Shown: piece by piece, positions 36,054-44,271 of the stretch
How the letters are laid out: each line of letters starts with the position of its first letter
Numbering within the stretch: position 1 is the first letter of the stretch
From: Jannaschia aquimarina
GTDB taxonomy: Bacteria > Pseudomonadota > Alphaproteobacteria > Rhodobacterales > Rhodobacteraceae
DNA length: 46,492 nucleotides
Direction: 5' to 3'
Assembly: GCF_000877395.1 (NCBI RefSeq)
Contig: NZ_JYFE01000015.1
Span: 1 to 46,492, forward strand
Made by a program: the position numbers and the translations under genes
The notes under the pieces: generated by a model
Databases searched by the model: none
The model's input: the letters and a program-made list of their open reading frames with translations, nothing else
What the model was told of the DNA's origin: nothing

Positions 36054-37442
36054 TCAGATCAGCCAGATCGCCGCGAGACCCAGGAAGGCGAAGAAGCCGA
36101 CCACATCCGTCACCGTCGTCACGAAGGCGCCCGAGGCCAGCGCCGGGTCGATCTTGGCTTTCTCCAGCACGACCGGGATGCCCACACCTGCGAACCCCGC
36201 GACGATGAGGTTGATGACCATCGCCACGGCGATCACGACCCCCAGCATGGGCGAGCCGAACCAGACGACGCCGACGATCCCCATCACGACGGCGAAGATC
36301 GCGCCGTTTATGGCGCCGGCAAAGACCTCCCTCCGGATGACCCGCCAGACGTTGGCTCCGGTCAGGTCGCGTGTGGCCAGCGCCCGCACCGCGACGGTCA
36401 GCGACTGCGTGCCCGCATTGCCGCCCATCGACGCCACGATGGGCATCAGCACCGCCAGGGCCACGACCTGCGCGATCACGCCTTCGAACTGCGCGATGAC
36501 CAGCGAGGCCAGAACGGCGGTCACGAGGTTCACCGCCAGCCAGGGGAAGCGGCGCCGGACCACGTCGCGGGTCCGGTTCGAGATCGCTTCCTCCGCATCG
36601 ACGCCGGCCAGACGGAGGATGTCCTCCTCCGCCTCTTCGTCCAGGATACGAACCGCATCGTCGATCGTGATCACACCCAGCAGGCGGTCGTTCGCATCGA
36701 CCACCGGCGCGCTGATGAGGTGATACTGGTTGAAGGCGTAGGCGACCTCGTCCTCGGGGTCGGTCACCTCGAAGGTGCGGAAACTCTCCTCCTCGATCTC
36801 AGACAGCGCGACGTCGCGCGCGGAGGAGAGGATCTTGCCCAGCGTCACGTAGCCCACGGGCCGGATCCGCGGGTCCACGAGGATGACGTGGTAGAACTGC
36901 TCCGGCAGGTCGGACGCGCCGCGCAGATGGTCGATCGCCTGCCCCACCGTCCAATGCGACGGCGCGGTGACGACCTCGCGCTGCATCAGACGACCGGCGG
37001 AATATTCCGGGAAGCCCAGCGCCTGCTCGACCGCGATCCGGTCGATATCGTCCAGCGCCTCTAGAATGGCATCCGCACGGGTCTCGTCGTCGAGGTTCTC
37101 GATGACGTCGACGATGTCGTCGGTGTTCAGTCCCCGGACGGCCTCGGCCACCTCGTCGGGCGGCAGCTCCTCGATGACTTCCTCGCGGATCGCCTCGTCG
37201 AGTTCCGACAGGATCTCCCCGTCGATCTGTCCGGACCAGAGCCGAAGGAGGGTGCGCCGCTCGACGTCGCCGAGCTGTTCCAGCAGGTCGGCGATGTCCG
37301 CTTCGTGCAGCGGCTCAAGCAGGTGGTCGATGGCCGCACCCTGCTCGTGGGCCAGCGCGTCCTGAATGGCGCGAAGGCGGGCTTGATCGAGTTCCCGGTC
37401 ATCTTCGGGTTCGGGCAGATTCGGATCGGGATCGGTCAACAT
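36054..37442 (-). CDS. mgtE: Magnesium transporter MgtE
   Basis: A 462-residue MgtE-type Mg2+ channel. The acidic N-terminal domain (repeated LLEPLHEADIADLLEQL-like helices) spans about 1-135, two CBS domains follow to about 265 (YVTLGKILSSARDV, VITIDDAVRILDEE), and five membrane helices fill the C-terminus. The pore signature PIVASMGGNAGTQSLT is intact. In this family Mg2+ binding to the N and CBS domains closes the pore. It is divergent from guaD, with a hairpin/repeat element in the 173-base gap. Confidence 0.95.
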   Translation of the reverse strand: MLTDPDPNLPEPEDDRELDQARLRAIQDALAHEQGAAIDHLLEPLHEADIADLLEQLGDVERRTLLRLWSGQIDGEILSELDEAIREEVIEELPPDEVAEAVRGLNTDDIVDVIENLDDETRADAILEALDDIDRIAVEQALGFPEYSAGRLMQREVVTAPSHWTVGQAIDHLRGASDLPEQFYHVILVDPRIRPVGYVTLGKILSSARDVALSEIEEESFRTFEVTDPEDEVAYAFNQYHLISAPVVDANDRLLGVITIDDAVRILDEEAEEDILRLAGVDAEEAISNRTRDVVRRRFPWLAVNLVTAVLASLVIAQFEGVIAQVVALAVLMPIVASMGGNAGTQSLTVAVRALATRDLTGANVWRVIRREVFAGAINGAIFAVVMGIVGVVWFGSPMLGVVIAVAMVINLIVAGFAGVGIPVVLEKAKIDPALASGAFVTTVTDVVGFFAFLGLAAIWLI

Positions 37443-37502
37443 GGGCGCCTCCGTCGTCGCTGCCGCCCTAGCGCGTCGCGGGCCCGAGCGGTAGCTGGAA
37501 AC

Positions 37503-37571
37503 GGGCGCTTGGGGGCATCGAGCCCCCGCGCGCCCAAGGCCTCCGGCGGGGATACTTGAAAAGCGAAGAAG
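37503..37571. repeat. Hairpin plus conserved-looking intergenic element
   Basis: GGGCGC (37503-37508) and GGGGGC (37511-37516) pair with GCCCCC (37522-37527) and GCGCCC (37530-37535), a 12-pair hairpin with a two-base internal loop. It is followed by GCCTCCGGCGGGGATACTTG and AAAAGCGAAGAAGG. From memory, this CCTCCGGCGGGGATAyTTG ... AAGAAG layout recurs between genes in many Rhodobacteraceae genomes; I cannot verify that here. Only one copy is in this window. Confidence 0.5.
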
Positions 37572-37615
37572 GGCCGGTCTCGACAGACGGTTGAGGGCCG
37601 CATAGGCGGAGGGCC

Positions 37616-38893
37616 ATGACCACGCTGATCCTGGGCCGAGTTCTGGCCTTTCCGTCCGATCCGTTCACGACGCCCCCGCAGGATGCAGCCGTGCTCCACG
37701 AGGCGGTGGCCGTCGCGGACGGGCGCATCGCGGGAACCGGCGCGCTGGACGCGATGCGCGCCCGTTTCCCCGACGCGGAGGAGGTCGATCACGGCGACGC
37801 GCTGATCCTGCCGGGCTTCGTGGACGCGCATATGCACTATCCCCAGACCGAGATCATCGCCTCCTGGGGCAAGCGGCTCATCGACTGGCTCAACACCTAC
37901 ACCTTTCCGGCCGAGGCCCGGTTTCACGACCCGACCCATGCCGCCGAGGTGGCGAACCGCAGCCTGACGCTCGCCCTCGCCCATGGCACGACCAGCCTGT
38001 GCAGCTATTGCACCATCCATCCCGAAAGCGTCGATGCTTGGTTCGCCGCCGCGGGCGCGCGCAACATGGCGGTCTGGGGCGGCAAGACCTGCATGGACCG
38101 CAACGCCCCCGACGACCTGCGGGACACGGCGCAAACGGCGCACGACCAATCCGCCGCCCTGCTGGCGCGATGGCACGGCACCGGACGCGGGCGCTACGTC
38201 ATCACGCCCCGCTTTTCCCCGACCTCGACCCCGGAGCAACTCGCGGCGCTCGGCGCGCTCTGGGCGGAGCATCCGGACTGCCTGATGCAGACCCATCTGT
38301 CGGAGCAGACCGACGAGATCGCCTGGGTCCGCGACCTCTTCTCTCAGGCGCGCGACTACCTCGACACCTACGAGGCGCATGGCCTCTTGGGCGAGCGCGG
38401 GCTCTACGGCCATGCCATCCACCTCGAACAGCGTGAGCGCGACCGGCTGGCCGAGACCGGCGCGGCCGTGGTGCATTGCCCGACCTCGAACACCTTCATC
38501 GGCTCGGGCCTCTTCGACATGGGGCTGGCGCGACGGATGCGCGTGGGGCTGGCGACGGATACGGGCGGCGGATCCAGCTTTTCCATGCTGCGCACGATGG
38601 CCGCCGCCTACGAGATCGCGCAACTCCGGGGCGAGGCGCTGCACCCCGCCAAACTCCTGTGGCTCGCCACCGAGGGCAGCGCCCGCGCCCTTCATGCTGC
38701 TGACCGGATCGGGACGCTGGCCGAGGGGTCGGATGCCGATCTCGTCGTCCTCGACCTCGCCTCCACCCCCGCCATCGCCCAGCGCAGTCATCACGCCGCC
38801 GATATCTGGGAGGCGGTGTTCCCGACGATCATGATGGGCGACGACCGGGCGGTCGCGGCCGTCTACGTGGCGGGGCAACGCGTCCCGAGATAG
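37616..38893 (+). CDS. guaD: Guanine deaminase
   Basis: GuaD, 425 residues, hydrolyses guanine to xanthine and ammonia in purine salvage and catabolism. The amidohydrolase metal motif is PGFVDAHMHYPQTE, followed by the guanine-deaminase specific KRLIDWLNTYTFPAE. Later ligands are in MQTHLSEQTDEI, GHAIHLE and LATDTGGGSSF. The length is normal. The start has GGAGG close upstream. No other purine catabolism gene is nearby. Confidence 0.95.
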   Translation: MTTLILGRVLAFPSDPFTTPPQDAAVLHEAVAVADGRIAGTGALDAMRARFPDAEEVDHGDALILPGFVDAHMHYPQTEIIASWGKRLIDWLNTYTFPAEARFHDPTHAAEVANRSLTLALAHGTTSLCSYCTIHPESVDAWFAAAGARNMAVWGGKTCMDRNAPDDLRDTAQTAHDQSAALLARWHGTGRGRYVITPRFSPTSTPEQLAALGALWAEHPDCLMQTHLSEQTDEIAWVRDLFSQARDYLDTYEAHGLLGERGLYGHAIHLEQRERDRLAETGAAVVHCPTSNTFIGSGLFDMGLARRMRVGLATDTGGGSSFSMLRTMAAAYEIAQLRGEALHPAKLLWLATEGSARALHAADRIGTLAEGSDADLVVLDLASTPAIAQRSHHAADIWEAVFPTIMMGDDRAVAAVYVAGQRVPR

Positions 38894-39010
38894 ATCATCT
38901 CACCGCCGCTCTTTCCCGCCGACCAGGGCGGCGCGAAACGTCCCGCGCCGACAGGTCGGTTCGACGGCCCCCTCCCGACAGCTTGACCCATATCCATCCG
39001 GGTCGTGGCG

Positions 39011-39703
39011 TCAGATTACGGCCCCGGCCCGCAGATCGCGCACACGCCGGTTGATCCGTCCGATCATCAACCGATAGGCCCACAGCTTCACTCGTCCGGG
39101 CCGATTCCGATACTTCGCGCTGGCGTAGTAGTCGGCAGGATCGTCCCACGTCCCGTGATCGCCGGTCACGGCGGCCATCTGCTGAAACGCTTCGTGGTCG
39201 AGATCCAGGTCCGGGCTCGCCTCGCCGTCCGTTAGCGCGAGGGAATAGCCCGTGCTCCATCCGCGCTCGTGCAGGGCCTCCTTCGCCGCATTGAACAGCG
39301 GCAGATCGTTGATGAACGTGTCGATTTTCCGCCAACGGCCGTCGATTTCCACTTCGATCCAGGAATGAGAGATCTCGTCAGGCACAAGCCAGTAGGCCAG
39401 CCCCGTGAAGAAGCCCTTCTGGATGTCCTTCCGGATCAGCGAGAAATGGATCCGCGCCGGGATTCTGCAGGCCTTGCAAAGCGCGAGCAGAAGCGTCGCC
39501 TTCGTATTGCATTGGCCATAGCCAAACCGGATCGTGTCCGATGCCTTCACGAAGTCGCCTTCGGGGGGAAACCCGAAAACGATATCGTCGCGAACGTAGC
39601 GGAAGAGCCGGTCCAGCTTGTCGCGGGTCGTCGTCGCATCCGCTGTCAGCGACGCGGCTTTCGTCGCGACGATGTCGGTCTCGAAATCGGCGAGTCTTTC
39701 CAT
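39011..39703 (-). CDS. Transglutaminase-like domain protein
   Basis: A 230-residue protein with a transglutaminase/protease-like fold. The Cys is in RFGYGQCNTKATLLLAL, the His in EISHSWIEVEIDG and the Asp in KIDTFIND, so the catalytic triad looks complete. The opening helix ATTRDKLDRLFRYVRDDIVFG resembles the region preceding such domains. No signal peptide is visible. Bacterial members are usually peptidases or unknown; the substrate is not inferable. It is co-directional with rlmE, 70 bases downstream of it. Confidence 0.8.
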   Translation of the reverse strand: MERLADFETDIVATKAASLTADATTTRDKLDRLFRYVRDDIVFGFPPEGDFVKASDTIRFGYGQCNTKATLLLALCKACRIPARIHFSLIRKDIQKGFFTGLAYWLVPDEISHSWIEVEIDGRWRKIDTFINDLPLFNAAKEALHERGWSTGYSLALTDGEASPDLDLDHEAFQQMAAVTGDHGTWDDPADYYASAKYRNRPGRVKLWAYRLMIGRINRRVRDLRAGAVI

Positions 39704-39773
39704 GGGGTCAGGCTAACTCAGGCGCTAACGGCGGCATTGATCTCGGTCAGCCCGCCGCTCCCCGCCGGTCGGC

Positions 39774-40481
39774 CTATCCCTTGAAGCCCAACGCCACCAC
39801 GAACTTCTCGGAACTGTCGGACCGGCTGGCGCCTGGTTTCACGTTGGCGACCTTCTCGAACCGCTGCTTGAGCTGCGTCTGAAGCCCCTGCTCCGCCCCA
39901 CCCGCCAGGACCTTGGCGACGAAGGTGCCGCCCGGCGCCAGCACGTCGAAGGCCAGCTCCGCCGCCGCCTCGCAGAGCGCGATGATCCGCAGGTGGTCGG
40001 TCTGCTTGTGACCCGAGGACGAGGCCGCCATGTCCGACATGACCACGTCGGCCTCACCGCCCAGCCAGGCCTTCACCTTCTCGTCTGCGCCCTCGGACAG
40101 GAAGTCGAGCTGGTGGATCTCGGCCCCCGGCACGGGGTCCACGTCCTGCAGGTCCAGCCCGATGATGCGGCCCTGTGGTCCCTTGCCCGTTCCCAACGCG
40201 TTGATCCGGGGCACCGCGACCTGCAGCCAGCCGCCCGGCGCGCAGCCCAGATCGACCACCCGCGTCCCCGGCCTAAGGAAGCCGTACCTGTCGTCCAGTT
40301 CCATGATCTTGAAGGCAGCCCGGCCGCGATAGCCCTCGGCCTTGGCGCGCTGGACATAGGGGTCGTTGAGCTGCCGTTCGAGCCACAGCTTCGACGACAG
40401 CTTGCGCCCCCGCGCCGTCTTGACGCGGACCCGCAAATCGCGCTGCCCGCGCCCGGACGTGTTTCCCGTTTTTCTGACCAT
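39774..40481 (-). CDS. rlmE: 23S rRNA 2'-O-ribose methyltransferase RlmE
   Basis: RlmE (RrmJ/FtsJ), 235 residues, methylates U2552 in the peptidyl-transferase A loop. It has the SAM motif [15 protein letters not shown], the acidic [10 protein letters not shown] and the catalytic segment [15 protein letters not shown] with the family K-D-K-E pattern (Lys in [10 protein letters not shown], Asp in SDMA, Lys in FVAKVLAGG). The N-terminal basic tail ([18 protein letters not shown]) is common in Rhodobacterales. The ATG at 40481 opens that tail; the frame extends upstream into a repeat region that is not family-like. Confidence 0.95.
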   Translation of the reverse strand: MVRKTGNTSGRGQRDLRVRVKTARGRKLSSKLWLERQLNDPYVQRAKAEGYRGRAAFKIMELDDRYGFLRPGTRVVDLGCAPGGWLQVAVPRINALGTGKGPQGRIIGLDLQDVDPVPGAEIHQLDFLSEGADEKVKAWLGGEADVVMSDMAASSSGHKQTDHLRIIALCEAAAELAFDVLAPGGTFVAKVLAGGAEQGLQTQLKQRFEKVANVKPGASRSDSSEKFVVALGFKG

Positions 40482-40644
40482 GGGCCGCAGATAGGCGATC
40501 CCGTCCGGACCCGCCAGCCGGATGGGTGGAGCGCGTGGCGCGTCACGGAAGGTCTCGGGCCGCCCGATGGTGTCGAATCGTTGTTTGAGGCGGCGTTCCG
40601 CGCAGGTCGGTCCCTGGCCGCCAGGCGGCACCGATTGTGCAGAC

Positions 40645-40677
40645 GGGGGGTGCACAGGGGGTGCACGGGGGGTGCAC
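40645..40677. repeat. Three phased GTGCAC repeats
   Basis: GTGCAC, itself a palindrome, occurs at 40650, 40661 and 40672, exactly 11 bases apart and each preceded by a run of four to six G. The copies lie between the ppx stop and the rlmE start on the rlmE upstream side. The 11-base spacing places them on the same face of the helix. Confidence 0.6.
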
Positions 40678-40700
40678 AGCGGATTTCCGCTGAAACCGGC

Positions 40701-41855
40701 CTAAAAGGGGCCGTCCTCCAGCACGCCATCCGCCGACATCTGGGCGTAGAGAAGCCCCTCGCGCAGGCCCCGATCCGCCACTGAAAGCCGGTCGGTCGGC
40801 CAGACGCGCAGCAGCGCCTGAAGGATCGCCGCCCCCGACATGATCAGCGTATGCCGGTCCCGCCCGATCCGCGGATCGTTGCGCCGCCCCTCGGGCCCCT
40901 GGGCCAGATAGCCCCTTATGACGCGGTCGATCTGTGCCCCGGTCATGCGCAATCCGTCGACCTTGTTGCGGTCGTAGCGGCGCAGGTTCAGATGGGTCGC
41001 GGCGACGGTGGTGACCGTCCCGGAGGTGCCGATGATCTGGAAGCCGGGATCCACGTCGCCCGCGGCGTCTTCGTAGGGAGAGAACTCGGCCAGGCACTCC
41101 TCGAAATGCCATGACATCAGCGCAAACCGTGCCGCGTCGTCGGTGACGTCCCGGAACTGATCCTTGAGGGTCGCGACGCCCAGCGGGATGCTGATCCAGT
41201 CCACCACTTTTGCGCGGGGGAACGGGTCGCCTTCATCCGGCGCGAAGCCAGCGTGCAACCGCATGATCGCGCGGGCTTTTTCCAGCGGCGGAACGCGTGT
41301 GAGGTCGATCCAGACAAGCTCTGTCGAGCCGCCGCCGATATCCACGACCATGACCTGTTCGGCCTTCTGGCTGACCAGCGGCGCGCAGGAGACGACGGCG
41401 AGGCGGGCTTCCTCCTCGGGCTCGATGATCTCCAGCGCGAGGCCGGTCTCCCGGTCCACGACGTCGATGAACTCGGCCGCGTTCGTCGCCCGGCGGCACG
41501 CCTCGGTCGCCACGAGGCGCATCCGGCTGACTTCGTGGGTCTCGATCTTGCGGCGGCAGATCTTCAATGCGCCGACGGTCCGCGCCATGGATTGCCGCGA
41601 GAGGCGGCCCGAATGCTCCAGCCCGTTCCCGAGTTGCACGGACTTGTGGAAGCTGTCGACGACGTGAAGCTGATTGCCCTTCGGCTGGGCGATCAGCATC
41701 CGGCACGAATTCGTGCCGAGATCGACGGCAGCATAAAGCTCGGCCGGATCGGGCCGCGCATCCGGCCGCACGGGGGCCGGCGTGGCGTGGGACCTGCCGG
41801 CATCGAAGCGCGACACTCCGACCGCCGGTCCCGGCCCCTTGTCTTCCGGTGGCAT
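40701..41855 (-). CDS. Ppx/GppA family phosphatase
   Basis: A 384-residue ASKHA-fold phosphatase. The phosphate-1 motif is YAAVDLGTNSCRMLIAQP and the phosphate-2 region is VVDIGGGSTELVWID; GTSGTVTTVAATHL completes the site. These enzymes cleave polyphosphate or pppGpp. The N-terminal 50 residues are Pro/Lys-rich and disordered. Members of this length without the C-terminal HD domain are usual in alphaproteobacteria. The ATG at 41855 follows GCGGAGG. It precedes rlmE on the same strand, a common alphaproteobacterial pair. Confidence 0.9.
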   Translation of the reverse strand: MPPEDKGPGPAVGVSRFDAGRSHATPAPVRPDARPDPAELYAAVDLGTNSCRMLIAQPKGNQLHVVDSFHKSVQLGNGLEHSGRLSRQSMARTVGALKICRRKIETHEVSRMRLVATEACRRATNAAEFIDVVDRETGLALEIIEPEEEARLAVVSCAPLVSQKAEQVMVVDIGGGSTELVWIDLTRVPPLEKARAIMRLHAGFAPDEGDPFPRAKVVDWISIPLGVATLKDQFRDVTDDAARFALMSWHFEECLAEFSPYEDAAGDVDPGFQIIGTSGTVTTVAATHLNLRRYDRNKVDGLRMTGAQIDRVIRGYLAQGPEGRRNDPRIGRDRHTLIMSGAAILQALLRVWPTDRLSVADRGLREGLLYAQMSADGVLEDGPF

Positions 41856-42085
41856 GGAAGCCTCCGCATGTAAGGTTGCGTTTACTGTAACGGACGGGCC
41901 GGCATTTCGGCAAGGATTTGCTGGTGACCGGCTCAACACCATGATGAGCAGAATTGAGGGCGCATCCCCTTGCGGCGCGCCCCTCGGACGCGGCACCTAA
42001 GTCGCCATCGGACGACGCTGTGCCGCAAACCGCGCGGGGCCGCGCATCGGCCACATCTATACCGGCGCCAAGAGGGAGGACGGCC

Positions 42086-42388
42086 ATGGCCAAGATCACT
42101 GTCGTCTACTGGCGCGACATTCCCGCGCAGGTCATCGCTGGCAGCGGCAGACGCGCCGCGAAGGTCCCTTTGCCCGAACGCTTCGAGCAGGCGATCGACC
42201 GGGCGGCCATGAGGTCGGGCGCGGCCGGGACGGACGATTACCTGGCCGAGTGGCGCAAGGTCCCGGATGGCGAGACACCCGGCGACGACATTCAGGCCGC
42301 GGCGGACAAGGCGGCCGAACTGGACGCCGCTTGGCCCGACGAACGCCTGCGCTCCGTCGCCTTGGCCGGCGGGCGGGAGGGGGCGTGA
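42086..42388 (+). CDS. Small 'virulence factor' family protein heading the corrinoid operon
   Basis: A 100-residue protein beginning AKITVVYWRDIPAQVIAG and containing FEQAIDRAAMRSG and DDYLAEWRKV. It fits the small family that databases label 'virulence factor', a name without functional support. The ATG at 42086 has AGAGGGAGGA upstream. Its TGA overlaps the ATG of the MetF-like gene (TGATG), so it is translationally coupled to C1 genes. A role in that pathway is inferred from position only. No motif, membrane helix or Cys is seen. Confidence 0.82.
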   Translation: MAKITVVYWRDIPAQVIAGSGRRAAKVPLPERFEQAIDRAAMRSGAAGTDDYLAEWRKVPDGETPGDDIQAAADKAAELDAAWPDERLRSVALAGGREGA

Positions 42389-43281
42389 TGGGCCTGCTCA
42401 ACTTTCGCCGAAAGGAGGCGCCCGCCTCGGCACCCCTCGCCGCGTTCCTTCGCGGTGCGTCCATCGAGGTGATGCCCCGGACCGCCGAGAAGGTAGACGA
42501 TTTCGCCGCGATCCTGCCGCGCGGAACCCGCGTCTATATCGCCCATATCGCTGGCACACCGATCGAGGACATGGTCGCCATGGCTGCCCGTTTGCGTGCC
42601 GAGGGGATGGAGCCGATGCCCCATTTCCCCGCCCGGATCATTCGCGGCAAGGATATTCTGGCCGACTGGGTCGCCCGCTATCGCGGCGAGGCCGATGTGA
42701 GGCAAGGCCTCATCCTCGCCGGTGGCGTCGAGGCCCCGGCGGGCGACTTCAAGGACTCCATGCAACTCCTTGAGAGCGGGGCGTTCGAGGGGTTCGAACG
42801 TCTGCATGTCGCGGGCCATCCGGAAGGGAACCGCGACATCGACCCAGACGGCGGCACGGCGACGCTTTCGGATGCCCTGCGCTGGAAGCAGGCCTTCTCG
42901 GAGCGGACGGATGCGAAGATGGCGATTGCCACGCAATTCGCCTTCGAGCCGGTGCCGCTGATCGAGTGGGCGCAATCCATCAAGGCCGCAGGGATCGACC
43001 TGCCCATCCATATCGGCGCGGCCGGGCCCGCCAAGCTGCAGACGCTGATCAAGTTCGCCATCGCTTGCGGCGTCGGTCCGTCCCTGCGCGTGCTGCAACG
43101 CCGTGCGGCGGACGTCACCAAGCTGGTCCTGCCGTTCGAGCCGACCGAAATGCTGAGCGCGCTTGCCGAACACAAGGCCGCGGATCCCGGCTTCGGGATC
43201 GAGGCTGTCCACATCTTCCCGCTGGGCGGGATCAAGGCGTCCGCCGACTGGCTGGCGCGCCATCGCAAGGATGAAGAATGA
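42388..43281 (+). CDS. Methylenetetrahydrofolate reductase-like protein
   Basis: A 297-residue TIM-barrel protein of the MetF family. The catalytic Glu appears as E27 in ASIEVMPRT, and barrel segments include EPMPHFPARI and HVAGHPEGN. The LRGD stretch that positions the flavin in classical MetF is LAGGVEAPAG here (110-119), so the usual Asp is missing. It may reduce or oxidise methylene/methyl-THF, or act with the coupled methyltransferase. Its stop overlaps the next ATG (ATGA). A GTG three bases earlier is possible. Confidence 0.8.
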   Translation: MGLLNFRRKEAPASAPLAAFLRGASIEVMPRTAEKVDDFAAILPRGTRVYIAHIAGTPIEDMVAMAARLRAEGMEPMPHFPARIIRGKDILADWVARYRGEADVRQGLILAGGVEAPAGDFKDSMQLLESGAFEGFERLHVAGHPEGNRDIDPDGGTATLSDALRWKQAFSERTDAKMAIATQFAFEPVPLIEWAQSIKAAGIDLPIHIGAAGPAKLQTLIKFAIACGVGPSLRVLQRRAADVTKLVLPFEPTEMLSALAEHKAADPGFGIEAVHIFPLGGIKASADWLARHRKDEE

Positions 43282-44267
43282 CCCGCACCGTACTGGAATC
43301 GAAGACGAAGACCGTCACCATCGGCTTCGACGAGCCGTTCTGCGTCATCGGCGAGCGGATCAATCCGTCCGGCCGCTCCAAGCTGAATGCCGAGCTGGAG
43401 CAGGGTGACTTTTCCACCGTCGAGAAGGACGCGCTGGAGCAAGTCGCCTGCGGAGCCATGGTGCTGGACGTCAATTCCGGCGCCGTCTTCAAGAACAAGA
43501 TGGCCGAGGATCCGCGCTACGCGGACAACAACTTCGTCGAGCCCGCGCTGATGAAAGAGTTGGTCCAGAGGGTTCAGGCCATCACGGATGTGCCGCTTTG
43601 CATCGACTCGTCGGTGACCGGCGCCATCGAGGCCGCTCTGGAGGTGGTCGAGGGGCGCCCCCTCGTGAACTCCACGACGGGCGAGGAGGAGAAACTCGAG
43701 GCGATCCTTCCGCTCTGCGCGAAGCACAATCTGCCCGTCGTCGCGATCTCGAACGACGAAACCGGGATCTCCGAGGACCCGGATGTCCGCTTCGAAGTCG
43801 CGCGCAAGATCGTGCAACGCGCCGCCGATCACGGCGTGCCCGCCCATGACATCGTGGTGGACCCACTTGTGATGCCGGTCGGCGCCATGGCGACCGCCGG
43901 ACGCCAGGTCTTTACGCTGGTGCGTCGCCTGCGCGATGAGCTGGGCGTGAACACCACATGCGGCGCATCGAATATCAGCTTCGGCCTGCCGAACCGCCAC
44001 GGCGTGAACGCGGCCTTTTTGCCGATGGCCATCGGCGCGGGCATGACCAGCGCGATCATGAACCCGGTCCGCGCCGTCGAGATGGAAGCCGTCAGTGCGG
44101 CCAACATGCTGATGGACCACGACCCGAACGGCGCGAAGTGGATCGGCCTGAGCCGCGTGCTGGATGCGGTCAAGGACGGCGCCTCCTTCGCCGAAGCTGC
44201 CAAGGCGGCACAGGCGGCCGGCGGCGGACGCGGCGGCCGCCGGGGCGGACGCCGTCGCGCCGGTTAG
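43278..44267 (+). CDS. Methyltetrahydrofolate:corrinoid methyltransferase
   Basis: A 329-residue pterin-binding (DHPS-like) protein. The signature is VIGERINPSGRSKLNAEL, followed by VLDVNSGAV, PLCIDSS, NSTTGEEEKL and an ISNDETGISEDP loop. Such enzymes move a methyl group between methyl-THF and a Co(I) corrinoid carried by a partner protein. No corrinoid-binding motif (DxHxxG) is present in it. The C-terminus from about residue 312 is an unusual Gly/Arg tail (GGGRGGRRGGRRRAG). The ATG overlaps the upstream stop. Confidence 0.88.
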   Translation: MTRTVLESKTKTVTIGFDEPFCVIGERINPSGRSKLNAELEQGDFSTVEKDALEQVACGAMVLDVNSGAVFKNKMAEDPRYADNNFVEPALMKELVQRVQAITDVPLCIDSSVTGAIEAALEVVEGRPLVNSTTGEEEKLEAILPLCAKHNLPVVAISNDETGISEDPDVRFEVARKIVQRAADHGVPAHDIVVDPLVMPVGAMATAGRQVFTLVRRLRDELGVNTTCGASNISFGLPNRHGVNAAFLPMAIGAGMTSAIMNPVRAVEMEAVSAANMLMDHDPNGAKWIGLSRVLDAVKDGASFAEAAKAAQAAGGGRGGRRGGRRRAG

Positions 44268-44271
44268 GCCC

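Noticed and set aside
40482-40655. N-terminal extension of rlmE through the GTGCAC repeats
   Set aside because: The extra 58 residues are Pro/Arg-rich, start inside the repeat and are not family-like; the basic tail from 40481 is.
42001-42085. Possible cobalamin riboswitch before the corrinoid operon
   Set aside because: The gap is too short and lacks the conserved B12-box sequence; only a ribosome-binding site is visible.
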